Origin: Candidatus Rifleibacteriota bacterium
GTDB lineage: Bacteria > Muiribacteriota > Ozemobacteria > Ozemobacterales > Ozemobacteraceae
Assembly (NCBI GenBank): GCA_012517355.1
Contig: JAAYVD010000126.1
Location: 107,438-171,437 of the forward strand
Reading direction: 5' to 3'
Length of the DNA stretch: 64,000 nt
The position numbers were made by a program, and so were the translations under genes. The notes beneath the pieces were generated by a model. It worked only from the letters and a program-made list of their open reading frames with translations. It was not told the origin of the DNA and searched no databases. Positions 51,201 to 58,505 of this stretch are shown here, piece by piece (the first letter of the stretch is position 1; each line of letters starts with the position of its first letter).

Positions 51201-52224
51201 GGGAACCGCCTTCCGTCACCTGGAAGTCCATCACGCAGCGTCCCGTGCCGCCGTTGGCGTCCTTCCCCACCACGGTCACCCGGCAGGTCCCGGGGGTCGA
51301 TGGAGCGGTGAAGATCGTCGTGGGGCCCTTGGCGGAACTGAGGGTGCCGCCCGTGACCTCCCAGGCGTAGGTCACCGCGTCCCCTTCCGGATCGAGGCCG
51401 ATGGCGGCCAGGCCACCGGTCTCGTTGGTGCGCAGGATTGTGAAGCTCCGCTCCACTTCGACCACCGGGGCCTGGTTCGTGTCCGCCGCCGTCAGGGGCG
51501 TGAGGGCGACCTCGGTCAGCTGCTGCCGCCGCGGGGTGAACCCGAGCAGGATGCTGCGCGGTTTGTAGCCGACCGCGGCCAGGGCGACCGGCCAGACCCC
51601 TTCGGGCAACGGCCCCAGCTCGACCTCGCCTTCCGTTCCGGTCGTGTAGGGGCGGCCCCACAGGGTGAGGTTGACCCCCGGCAGGCCGGTCGCATCGACC
51701 CGGTTGCGCACGACGAGGCCGGTGCGGCGGTTGGCCACCGCCAACAGGACGGGCGAACCCATCTGGAAGGTTCCGACCTCGCCCGTCAGGGTCACCAGGT
51801 CGGACCGCTGCTTGTAGATGATGGAACCCTTCGTCAGCTCGGCGATCACGTGATAGGAACCGGCCGGCACCCGGGCGATGAGGAACCGCCCGTCCTGGTC
51901 GGTGGCCGCGGTCAGGTCCGGCCGTTCCTCGAGGTAGACGGTGGCGGCCGGCGCGGCCACCCCGGTCGTGGCCTGGCCGCGCACACCGGCCTGCAGGCTG
52001 GCGGCACCGAGCGGCAGCCAGACCTGGCCGCCGATCTGCACCAGGACAGCGGGGGCGCTGGTCTTCACCCAGTCGCCGATGCCGCCATCGGACGATCCGC
52101 ATCCGCCCATGGCGAACACGGTGGCCAGGGTCACCGCCAGGGCCGCCAACGGCCCCAGGACGCGCTGACGCCGCCCCGCTTCGGCCTCCTGGCGGCCCGC
52201 GCCGCTCGCGTTTCGCGCCGCCAT
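48292..52224 (-). CDS. Large FN3 lipoprotein with C-terminal zinc metallopeptidase
   Basis: A 1310-residue lipoprotein: signal peptide with lipobox AMGGC (C42). It then has carboxypeptidase-regulatory-like beta-sandwiches (VYLEERPDLTAATDQDGRFLIARVPAG; WPVALAAVGYKPRSILL), a PKD-like domain (YAWEVTGGTLS), and four FN3-like domains each ending TYFWQVVCRDPYGG / RYYWRVVARDGRGG. A Big_5-type domain (VQPASGATGVALNRSIDLVFSEPM) precedes a peptidase with HEYAH (about 1095) and LSEGIAQLAEE supplying the third ligand, similar to M30/gluzincin surface peptidases. It acts outside the cell or in the periplasm. ATG 52224 falls inside a dispersed palindromic element, so the first 25 residues may be repeat-derived. 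Confidence 0.85.
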   Translation of the reverse strand: MAARNASGAGRQEAEAGRRQRVLGPLAALAVTLATVFAMGGCGSSDGGIGDWVKTSAPAVLVQIGGQVWLPLGAASLQAGVRGQATTGVAAPAATVYLEERPDLTAATDQDGRFLIARVPAGSYHVIAELTKGSIIYKQRSDLVTLTGEVGTFQMGSPVLLAVANRRTGLVVRNRVDATGLPGVNLTLWGRPYTTGTEGEVELGPLPEGVWPVALAAVGYKPRSILLGFTPRRQQLTEVALTPLTAADTNQAPVVEVERSFTILRTNETGGLAAIGLDPEGDAVTYAWEVTGGTLSSAKGPTTIFTAPSTPGTCRVTVVGKDANGGTGRCVMDFQVTEGGSLPNPGNRLPLAASRPYPADGAENQGSSVVLTWAAEDPDGDPLTYEVRFASSGSSLATIASFAMKPAWEVTGLAPYTTYFWQVVCRDPYGGVSQNNPTWRFSTGDGTNRPPNPPLYPLPSDLAVNQLPNLRLAWTGGDPDPGDALSYEIWLGTTSERLALATTTTAAAGVLTGLESGRRYYWRVVARDGRGGVAAGDVWRFDTFGTPNRAPDAPQPASPADGATGIDLSPRLAWTATDPDGDPLLFDVYLGKAAPLAQVGKDLVSPNVAVSGLAPNTTYYWQVVVRDGKGAVNPQPAVWSFRTRTPANGAPVFAGAPSPADGATQVATQPLLAWTVTDPDGDPLTFDLLLDPASPPVMVAVRGVPNAWWSLPVGLAAGQVYQWQVVAHDGRGGDTLSPVWRFTTATTLDDKAPTLVSVQPASGATGVALNRSIDLVFSEPMKRATVEDGQSVTASPPVGFTYVWDSPSEVRIFPDAFWATGSYHVISLAANRMRDLADNLLTTGRTFGFTAVADLPVPSGLRSAGFALAAAAGETLAVSVPALPWGKTVRVAVVGEDATATLTIVGDRAAPAPVAALAAARSSAPEAAFREIESRLPLPVLPLRAAVAVAAPEVGSLRTFFVPAFEGLATTTAYPLNKVEAVCWGATDRTLVYVDRRVPLRDFTTITEMRGWLEEVVRPRLGDYLGTEPPLGPDNDARLTILLTDALHPQMFGLFNAADLFLVNPGDPALRESNQRKMLYVRFTADAGSQKGAVAHEYAHLVQYWEKRARAAAGVVEETWLSEGIAQLAEEICGYGPAQGNQRLAAAVRLSLQGLRNLSVTSWSGAPSYGLSYLFARFLAEGGRYATTTREATRQLVQTAAVGRTNVATLAKEPFGLVLGRFAVSLLLNRWNTSGAVEYGLRGLDLAGTYGEVTWPGVPVDEAAAAPGTDATVPAGGMGFFRRVSTGGTVELQITNLTAPVRAWFVDERR

Positions 52225-52262
52225 TCCTGACGTCAAAGGGAAAACCCTTCCGACCTCGTGTC
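52205..52262 (-). repeat. Dispersed palindromic element, copy 5, overlapping a start codon
   Basis: Minus-strand reading gives CCGACCGACACGAGGTCGG, then AAGGG..CCCTTTGACGTCAGG and ATGGCGGCGCGAAACGCG. The last part is the same as the inner arm of copy 4 and encodes MAARNA of the lipoprotein. Confidence 0.6.
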
Positions 52263-52405
52263 GGTCGGAACCGGGAGCCCGCCCGCCTCGCGGATCGCGC
52301 GCTTCCATCATGGCCGGTCGTCCCCTTTGCCGGAAGAAAATGCCCGCAAGCCTCCCGCCCGCGGGCGGGAGTCCTCCCCAGATCATCGGCGCCGCCGGGG
52401 CATTC

Positions 52406-52414
52406 CATTAGCAT
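52406..52414 (-). promoter_or_regulatory. Possible extended -10 promoter of the lipoprotein gene
   Basis: Minus-strand TGC-TAATGG (52414-52406), about 180 nt before ATG 52224 and 12 bp from the inverted-repeat element at 52426. No -35 is obvious. Confidence 0.35.
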
Positions 52415-52425
52415 GGGGAAAGGGG

Positions 52426-52580
52426 GACTTCCGCATTTCGACAGAAACCTCGAGGGCGGCCGGGGAAAGGGAGAAGGCGTGAGGAAAATGCGAAGGGAGT
52501 CGTCAGCACGACCTGCGCCATCGGCATCGATGGGTGGATGAAGAACGCGGATTGAGCGTCGGTCGAAATGCCGGAGTGTC
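52426..52580 (+). repeat. MITE-like inverted-repeat element, copy C
   Basis: A 155-bp copy with left end GGACTTCCGCATTTCGACAG identical to copy A and right end GGTCGAAATGCCGGAGTGTC, which is its imperfect reverse complement. It is the copy with the clearest terminal inverted repeats. Confidence 0.8.
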
Positions 52581-52854
52581 GGGAAAGGGATTCATGGATT
52601 CCGCTCGGAATCATCTCGGCGCGAGGGAACCCATGCCCTTTCGGTGGCCGTTCATCCCCGACGTCCACCCCGACGCCCACCCCGACGTCCATCCGTTTGC
52701 GAGGTTCGATCTTCCTTCGCCTGAAGCCCTTCTTCTGCCTCTTTCCCGTGTTTTCCCAGGCTCTCTGTATCTCTATGGATGATGCTCTGAAGGAGGTCTC
52801 CCTCCCCGCGGGGGCGGGAAGGGAGCGCTGGGGAAGGCGGAGAGGAGTGGCGGG
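52581..52854. other. Non-coding gap with 12-bp direct repeats and a GC hairpin
   Basis: No gene is supported. Four units near CCCCGACGTCCA occupy 52655-52695. A GC-rich hairpin (TCCCTCCCCGC / GGGGCGGGAAGGGA, 52799-52824) follows the stop of the pseudopilin operon on the minus strand and may act as its terminator without a T-run. Confidence 0.35.
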
Positions 52855-54348
52855 CTACTTCTTGGCCTGGGCGTCCTCGATGTTGTCGATGTTGGTCTCG
52901 TGGGTCTCCTTGGACTGGGCGTAGGCCTTCTTGGTCTCGGCCAGATCCTTGAGGTCCTTGGCGGCCGAGTAGACCTTGACCCGGTCCTCGCCCTCGTTCG
53001 AGTCCATCCAGGCCAGGTCGACCTTGTCCTTGGTGTCCTGGATCATCTGCGCCTTGGCCTTGCGCGCCTCGAACTGCTCCTGGGTTTCGTTGAATTCGGT
53101 GCCGTCGGGCAGTTTCCCCCTCGACATGGTCGACGGGTCGTAACTGTCGAGCAGGCTCTTGTACTCGGTCTTCTCTTCTTCGGGAGTATCTTTCTGCCCC
53201 ATCTCGTGGGCGTTGCGCATGTTCTTGTCGCGCAACATCAGCTCGTAGACTTCTTTCAGGTCCTTGTACCGCTGGGAATTCTTGTCGAGCGACTGGAAGT
53301 CGGGCACCTTTGCCGAGAAGGTGTCCTTCATGTTCTGCTCCTCATACTCGGCGATCTTGGCGTCGAGCTTCTCGATGTCCTTCGTCAGCTCCTCGGCGGT
53401 GTTGTGTTTCTTGATGTCGTTCTGCAATTCGGTGATGTCGGTGCCGTGGGCGAACCAGTCATACGGATTCCAGGACAGCCGGCCGGTGGTGCGGGTGTCG
53501 AGGTCGGCGATGTTGCCGTTGAGCTGGTCGAGCTTCTGCTTGGTCTCCTCGAGGGCGGCCAGTTCCTTGCTGTGCAGCTCGTTGAGCTGTTCCTTCGACA
53601 GCTTGGCCAGGGCTTCCGGGTCGAGCAGCCCCATGGTCAGCATGGTGTTGTCGGCATCGGTGTCACCCAGGCTGGAAGCCGAGGTCGCCACGAGCTTCGA
53701 CATGGCGATGAACCGGCTCTTGTTGACGGTGGCGTAGAACTCCTCGCGGATGAAGACCGAGACGTGGCCGGTGAAGCTGGCGATCCGTTTCGAGCCCGGC
53801 ACCTTGGCGCTGGCCGACATCTCGATGTCCATGCGGGCATTGATGCCGCTCTCGTCGGCGGGCATGTCGTTGAGCCCGCCCGCCCCGGGATCGGTGGCGG
53901 ACCGCTCGCCCCGGGCCAGGGTCAGGGAGGTGAGGTTCCAGGCCAGGGGGTGTTCTCCCTGGTTTTTCAGGTTGCGGGTCAGGCGGGGCTTGCGGTACTG
54001 GTAGACGACGGGTTCCGCGCCCTCGACGCCGATGGTGGTGCCGGTGTCCTTGAGCGGGAACCGCTCGAACTTGATGGTGGCGCTGTTGCCATCCGGGCTG
54101 GCGGTCACCTCGAGGGTGTTCGCCTTCATGGCCTGGAAGTCCTTGGCCATCAGGTCGAGCGACTGACGGACCTCGTTGGCCAGCGTCTGGCGCGTGGTGG
54201 CCAGGGCCACGTCGCGCCGGGCGGCCGACCAGAGCTGGTAGCCAGCCCCGAGGACGATGCCGGTGAGCAGGATGCCGACCATCACCTCGACCAGGGTGAA
54301 CCCCCGCCGGACTCCGCGCCCTGCCGCCCGTTTCACGATCGTGTCCAT
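52855..54348 (-). CDS. Pseudopilin (PilW/GspJ-like) with long coiled-coil extension
   Basis: A 497-residue protein. The type III prepilin signal is clear: a basic leader, then G|FTLVEVMVGILLTGIVLGAGYQLW (about 16-40) with Glu at position +5. The next about 190 residues are beta-rich as in minor pseudopilins. Residues about 225-497 are an unusual helical, highly charged extension (LSKEQLNELHSKELAALEETKQKLDQL.., EEQNMKDTFSAK..). Ordinary GspJ/PilW proteins are about 200 residues, so this one is doubled. AGGAGG lies 5 nt before ATG 54348. It is the last gene of the operon. Confidence 0.85.
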   Translation of the reverse strand: MDTIVKRAAGRGVRRGFTLVEVMVGILLTGIVLGAGYQLWSAARRDVALATTRQTLANEVRQSLDLMAKDFQAMKANTLEVTASPDGNSATIKFERFPLKDTGTTIGVEGAEPVVYQYRKPRLTRNLKNQGEHPLAWNLTSLTLARGERSATDPGAGGLNDMPADESGINARMDIEMSASAKVPGSKRIASFTGHVSVFIREEFYATVNKSRFIAMSKLVATSASSLGDTDADNTMLTMGLLDPEALAKLSKEQLNELHSKELAALEETKQKLDQLNGNIADLDTRTTGRLSWNPYDWFAHGTDITELQNDIKKHNTAEELTKDIEKLDAKIAEYEEQNMKDTFSAKVPDFQSLDKNSQRYKDLKEVYELMLRDKNMRNAHEMGQKDTPEEEKTEYKSLLDSYDPSTMSRGKLPDGTEFNETQEQFEARKAKAQMIQDTKDKVDLAWMDSNEGEDRVKVYSAAKDLKDLAETKKAYAQSKETHETNIDNIEDAQAKK

Positions 54349-54361
54349 ACCTTCCTCCTCG

Positions 54362-54832
54362 TCAATCCGCTTCGGGATTGCGGATGGCATTGCTCAACCG
54401 CAGTTCGCGGGGAGCGTTGTCGGTGGTGCCGTCGCCTTCCTTCCAGGTGGCGTGAATCTGGATCCAGACCTCGCGGACGATCTCCTCGCGCTTCACGACC
54501 TTCAGCTGCGCGTTCAGTTCGAGCGATTTCAACGTGTCCTTGAACTTCTCGATGGCCGCGTAGGTCTTGGGGTAGTAGTTCTGGTTGACGATCTCCCACT
54601 TGTCCTTGGCCAGGCCCTTGTAATCATCACGGACGCGGGGGAAGGGCACGTGCTTGCACTCCTCGATGAGGCCCTGGGCCAACTTGGCCACCTCCCCGTA
54701 GTTGTTGATCTTGACCGTGGCCTTGTTGCCGTACTGGATCGTGTAGATGATGGGAATGAACGCGACCGCCACGATCAGCACGGCGATCACGATCTCGACG
54801 AGGGTGATCCCCCTCGCGCGGCCGAGGGTCAT
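54362..54832 (-). CDS. Pseudopilin (PilV/GspI-like)
   Basis: A 156-residue prepilin-like protein: short leader MTLGRARG then ITLVEIVIAVLIVAVAFIPIIYTI with Glu at +5 of the processed form. The rest is a small alpha/beta pilin head, ending WIQIHATWKEGDGTTDNAPRELRL. ATG 54832 overlaps the preceding stop (ATGA), so it is translationally coupled to the PilX-like protein. It probably forms a pseudopilus tip with its neighbours. Confidence 0.88.
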   Translation of the reverse strand: MTLGRARGITLVEIVIAVLIVAVAFIPIIYTIQYGNKATVKINNYGEVAKLAQGLIEECKHVPFPRVRDDYKGLAKDKWEIVNQNYYPKTYAAIEKFKDTLKSLELNAQLKVVKREEIVREVWIQIHATWKEGDGTTDNAPRELRLSNAIRNPEAD

Positions 54833-57477
54833 TGCGACCTCCAGGATTCCCAGGCGGGGGCCAGGGAGATGAAATACCGCTCCGGGTCGTAGACCCCCGT
54901 CTTGGGATGGACGGAGCAGAGCGAGTTGCGGGTCTTGTAGGCGGTGTAGACGACCATGATGTCACCTGACGAGAACGCCTTGCTGAAGGCGTTGGTGACC
55001 CAGTTCCCGACGATCTTCAACGCCTTGTTCTGCGGCACGGCGATGCCCTTGTCGGTGTAGACCGCGCCTTCGATGCGGGCGTAGGCGGGGCCGGTGACGT
55101 CGTAGATGATGCCGCCGGCGCGGGCGATCAGCGAGAAGACGGTGCGCGGCGTGCCGGCGGCCCGTTCTTCCTCGTCGCTGTAGGGGTCCTCGATGTTCCC
55201 CTTGAGGACGAAGTTGCCGCCGGTGACGATGCCGCCGCGGCCGGTGACGTAGAGGGTGGCCGAGCCGGGGGGCGGCAGCATGACCGAGTCGACGATGTAG
55301 GTGATGCCGTTCAGCTTGAGGCAGTCCTTCCCGTTTTCGGTGACCAGGCGGTTGGGCAGGTCGCGGTAGAAGTCATCGGCGGTCGGATAGTAGTAGGTGG
55401 CCTTCTTGGCATACTGCTCGATCGAATACAGGTTGGGCGGGGCGTTCTCGAGCACCTTCGGGTCGTAGACATGGACCTCGGTGTCGGGCTCGCCGTCCTT
55501 GTCTGGGGCCTGCAGCGGGGGCAGGTTGTACTGGTATTTGCTGGCGACGTCGTGGGTGTGCCAGAGGGGCAGGGGGAAGGGGATGATCAGGCCCGGCGGC
55601 CAGGGGATGGGGATCTGTTTGCCGGCGGGGATGGGGGCGGGAGGCCACGACAGCACGGCGAGGTTCCACTGGCGATATTGTTTCAGCACGTAGCCCTCGA
55701 TCTCGCGGGTGAGGGTGGGGAACATCGCCGCGGTGCCGAAGAAGTGGGTCACGGTGGCGCTCGGCGTGGGCACGGGCAGCCGGAACAGGCGGAAGCCGAC
55801 GCCCATCATGGGCCATTCCCACTTTCCGAACGGGTCGCTGACATAGGGAACCACGCCGGCCAGCAGGTGGAGGGGCAGTTCGAAGATGGTCACGCCGAAG
55901 CTGGTGGGGGGGATGATGTTCAGCTTGGAGGCGAGGCCCTTGAGGATGTCGGCCATCTTGCTGCCGTCGTTGGCCGCCTCGCTCACGTTGCCGCCGCCCT
56001 CGGGAGCCGAATCGGCCCCGCCCAGATCGGTGTTGTTGCTGACCGGCGCCCCGGCCGCCGAGCCCTGGGCCGCATCGGGAACGTCGGTCGCCCCGGTGGT
56101 GTATTTCGCCCACTCGGCCTTGTAGCTTTTGCTGATCTCCTTGCTGGCAACGGCGGCCGAACAGCCGACATTCAGCATCAGAAGCCATTCGGCGGAGCGT
56201 GCCATCTTCTGCAGGAAATTGTCGCCGGCATCGTGGCTGGGTGAGAAGGGGCTGCCGATGAACCCGACGTTGACCAGCATCTGGCCGGTGCCGTTCACCC
56301 GGATCAGGCCGGGCCATTCCCGTTTCTCTTCGCCACCGGCGGGGGGTTTGCTCTTGATCGCCCCGAACCCGGCGAAGTTGTTGATGGTGAGGTTGCCGCC
56401 GATGTCGTTGAAGATCAGCGCCTCGTCGTGCAGGTTGGCGATGAAGAAACTGTAGAGGGGGGCCACCGGCTCGACGTCGACGCACTTGAACTCCTTGGTC
56501 GCCGACACCGACTTGGTGATCTTGCGCTGGTCGGGGAAGGTGATGGTGGCCTTGGATTCGAGGGCCAGGTAGCCGAACTTCTCGGCCGACACGTTCTCGT
56601 CGAGATCGTCCGGCAGGTCGACCGACCCGAACTTGGCACCCAAGGCCGGAAAGACATCTTTATCGAAGGGGATCTTGTACGGGTAGACGCTCGGGAACAG
56701 CTTGGTCAACAGCTTGTGGATCGAGATGTAGGAAAGCAGTTCGGACATCCCCGAAAAATGCGTCAGGTCGGCGAATTTCTGCAGCAGATCGACGATGTCG
56801 ATGCTCAGGACCTTGATGCCGGCGAACTCGATGGGGATCTCGAAAGAGAGCCAGACGATGTCCTCGGGCAGGGCCAGGGTCAGGGCGACGAACCCCTCGT
56901 TCCCGAGGAAGGAGGTCACGCCGGGATGACAGTTCCAGGGGATCTGGACGCCGGGCACCTTGTATTTCTCGCCCTCGACGCTGGGCCCGGGCCCGATGCG
57001 GAAGGCCTTCTGCAGCGAGGCGGTGACCTCGACCTCATACTGCACGCCACTGCCCTTGCCGACCATGAACTCGACCATCTCGTCGAGCTCGGTGCCGTTG
57101 GCCCCCTGCAGGTCGGCCTTTTTCAGCACCAGCGGCCCCTCGCCGGCTTCGCCCAGGCCGAGCATGCTGTCGACGCCGAGCCCGCCCGTGGGCTCGGCCG
57201 CGCCGGCCGTGGGATTGCTGCGGGTCATGGGCCGCCGGATCTTGTTGGCCAGGCTCTCGTTCTTGCCCCATTCGGCGGGATCGTTGAGACGGCGCGCCAG
57301 GACGCCCATCGCCCGTTCCAGGGCCGCCTCGGCCACCAGCTGCGTCTGCACGACGCGCTGCGACCGCTCGGTCTGGTGCTTCTCTTCGACCGTGCTCTTG
57401 ATGAAGAAGGTGGCCATCCCGAAGATGATGGCCAGGATCCCGATGATGATGATGAACGCGTTGCCTCGTCTGCTCAT
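54829..57477 (-). CDS. Giant PilX-like pseudopilin-associated protein
   Basis: An 882-residue protein. The N-terminus is PilX-like: RRGNAFIIIIGILAIIFGMATFFIKSTVEEKHQTERSQRVVQTQLVAEAALERAMGVL, a membrane helix running into a long helix, without a Glu +5. About 800 further residues have no recognised domain; they include a Pro-rich part (SWPPAPIPAGKQIPIPWPPGLIIPFPLPLW) and a C-terminal IVTGGNFVLKGNIEDPYS.. region resembling polymer-forming or PilX C-terminal beta repeats. Typical PilX proteins are about 200-500 residues. ATG 57477 was chosen because the family N-terminus begins there. The operon position suggests a tip or adhesin role. Confidence 0.75.
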   Translation of the reverse strand: MSRRGNAFIIIIGILAIIFGMATFFIKSTVEEKHQTERSQRVVQTQLVAEAALERAMGVLARRLNDPAEWGKNESLANKIRRPMTRSNPTAGAAEPTGGLGVDSMLGLGEAGEGPLVLKKADLQGANGTELDEMVEFMVGKGSGVQYEVEVTASLQKAFRIGPGPSVEGEKYKVPGVQIPWNCHPGVTSFLGNEGFVALTLALPEDIVWLSFEIPIEFAGIKVLSIDIVDLLQKFADLTHFSGMSELLSYISIHKLLTKLFPSVYPYKIPFDKDVFPALGAKFGSVDLPDDLDENVSAEKFGYLALESKATITFPDQRKITKSVSATKEFKCVDVEPVAPLYSFFIANLHDEALIFNDIGGNLTINNFAGFGAIKSKPPAGGEEKREWPGLIRVNGTGQMLVNVGFIGSPFSPSHDAGDNFLQKMARSAEWLLMLNVGCSAAVASKEISKSYKAEWAKYTTGATDVPDAAQGSAAGAPVSNNTDLGGADSAPEGGGNVSEAANDGSKMADILKGLASKLNIIPPTSFGVTIFELPLHLLAGVVPYVSDPFGKWEWPMMGVGFRLFRLPVPTPSATVTHFFGTAAMFPTLTREIEGYVLKQYRQWNLAVLSWPPAPIPAGKQIPIPWPPGLIIPFPLPLWHTHDVASKYQYNLPPLQAPDKDGEPDTEVHVYDPKVLENAPPNLYSIEQYAKKATYYYPTADDFYRDLPNRLVTENGKDCLKLNGITYIVDSVMLPPPGSATLYVTGRGGIVTGGNFVLKGNIEDPYSDEEERAAGTPRTVFSLIARAGGIIYDVTGPAYARIEGAVYTDKGIAVPQNKALKIVGNWVTNAFSKAFSSGDIMVVYTAYKTRNSLCSVHPKTGVYDPERYFISLAPAWESWRSQ

Positions 57478-57500
57478 GGGTTCCCCCTCCCGCTGTCGCC

Positions 57501-58313
57501 TCATTTGATCGTGCCCAGGCCAGGCACCCCGATCACCGACTTCGCGGTGTCGGCCATGATCGTATCCACGTTCACCCGCCCCGTCAGCCCTTTGTCGTGC
57601 AGCATCTGCTGCACGAACAGCCGCAGGTTGGGATCGGCCTGGATCTTGTCCATCAGGGTGCCGATCATGTCCAGGCCCTGCATGCCCCGCGCGATCTCGG
57701 CCTCGAAACCGAGTTTGGGCATCTTCGACATCAAGGCCAGCATGCGTCGGAACTCCTTTTCCAGGTTGTCGGTCATGCCGAGACGCTCGTAGACCGTGCA
57801 AAGATTCGAACTGGCGTAGAACTTCATGAACGGGTTGTCGGTATCGCGGGCCAGAACCTTCTGGTAGAGTTGCATGGCCTCCTTCAACCGGTCGGTGTTG
57901 AGGAAGCAGTTGGCCTGGCGGAGCTCGGGATCCTGGTCGGCCTGGAAGACCCATTTCGTCTCGAGCGAAGCGGTTTCGAGCTCGGCGGGCATCTGGACAG
58001 GCGCGTTGCGGATGCCCTCGATGGCCGAGGACCACTGGGTATCGACCTTCGCCGACTTGTACAGGCTGCCCGGGGCGCCAGACCGGGAGCCCCCGCGGCC
58101 GGCCTCCTGCTTCTGCACGAAGCTGAACCCGCCCCGGCCGACGTTCAGGCGGTCGCGCATGCCCGACCCAGCGAACCCGCCTTCGGGGGCGGCGGTCCGC
58201 CAGAAAAAGACGACGACTGGGATGACCAGCAGGACCACCCCGATGGCCAGGAACCGGACATCGCTGGGGTCGATCTTCTTCAGATATTTGTGCAGATCGA
58301 AGGGTTCCGACAC
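57501..58313 (-). CDS. Single-pass membrane protein with TPR-like domain
   Basis: A 270-residue protein leading the pseudopilin operon. A cytoplasmic N-terminus (MSEPFDLHKYLKKIDPSDVRF) is followed by one helix (about 22-39, LAIGVVLLVIPVVVFFW), a Gly/Ser-rich linker, and a helical region with TPR-like sequence (LRQANCFLNTDRLKEAMQLYQKVLARDTDNPFMKFYASSNLCTVYERLGM). GTG 58313 with GGGAGG 9 nt upstream was chosen. Its position resembles that of assembly factors such as PilO/GspM-like or PilF-like proteins, but sequence identity to them is not evident. Function unknown. Confidence 0.7.
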   Translation of the reverse strand: MSEPFDLHKYLKKIDPSDVRFLAIGVVLLVIPVVVFFWRTAAPEGGFAGSGMRDRLNVGRGGFSFVQKQEAGRGGSRSGAPGSLYKSAKVDTQWSSAIEGIRNAPVQMPAELETASLETKWVFQADQDPELRQANCFLNTDRLKEAMQLYQKVLARDTDNPFMKFYASSNLCTVYERLGMTDNLEKEFRRMLALMSKMPKLGFEAEIARGMQGLDMIGTLMDKIQADPNLRLFVQQMLHDKGLTGRVNVDTIMADTAKSVIGVPGLGTIK

Positions 58314-58361
58314 CGGAAGATTCCTCCCAATAGAAAAGGGCCGAGATGGTACTCTTGTCCA

Positions 58362-58390
58362 ATTCTACCCGCAGATTCCTGTCCAGGCAA
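58362..58390 (-). promoter_or_regulatory. sigma70-like promoter of the pseudopilin operon
   Basis: TTGCCT (58390-58385), 17 bp, TAGAAT (58367-58362) on the minus strand. It separates this operon from the PKS gene, whose stop is at 58506. Confidence 0.7.
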
Positions 58391-58505
58391 TGTGCGGACC
58401 GGGGGAGGGGCGGAGAATCACAATTTTGAAACGGGACTCCCCATCGAGGCTCATTTTCGGCCTGCCAGACCATCCGGCCGGACGCGAGGCCGTCCCCGAT
58501 CGGTT

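Noticed and set aside
58385..58500. A fourth copy of the inverted-repeat element upstream of the pseudopilin promoter
   Set aside because: Only scattered short matches; no terminal repeat could be aligned.
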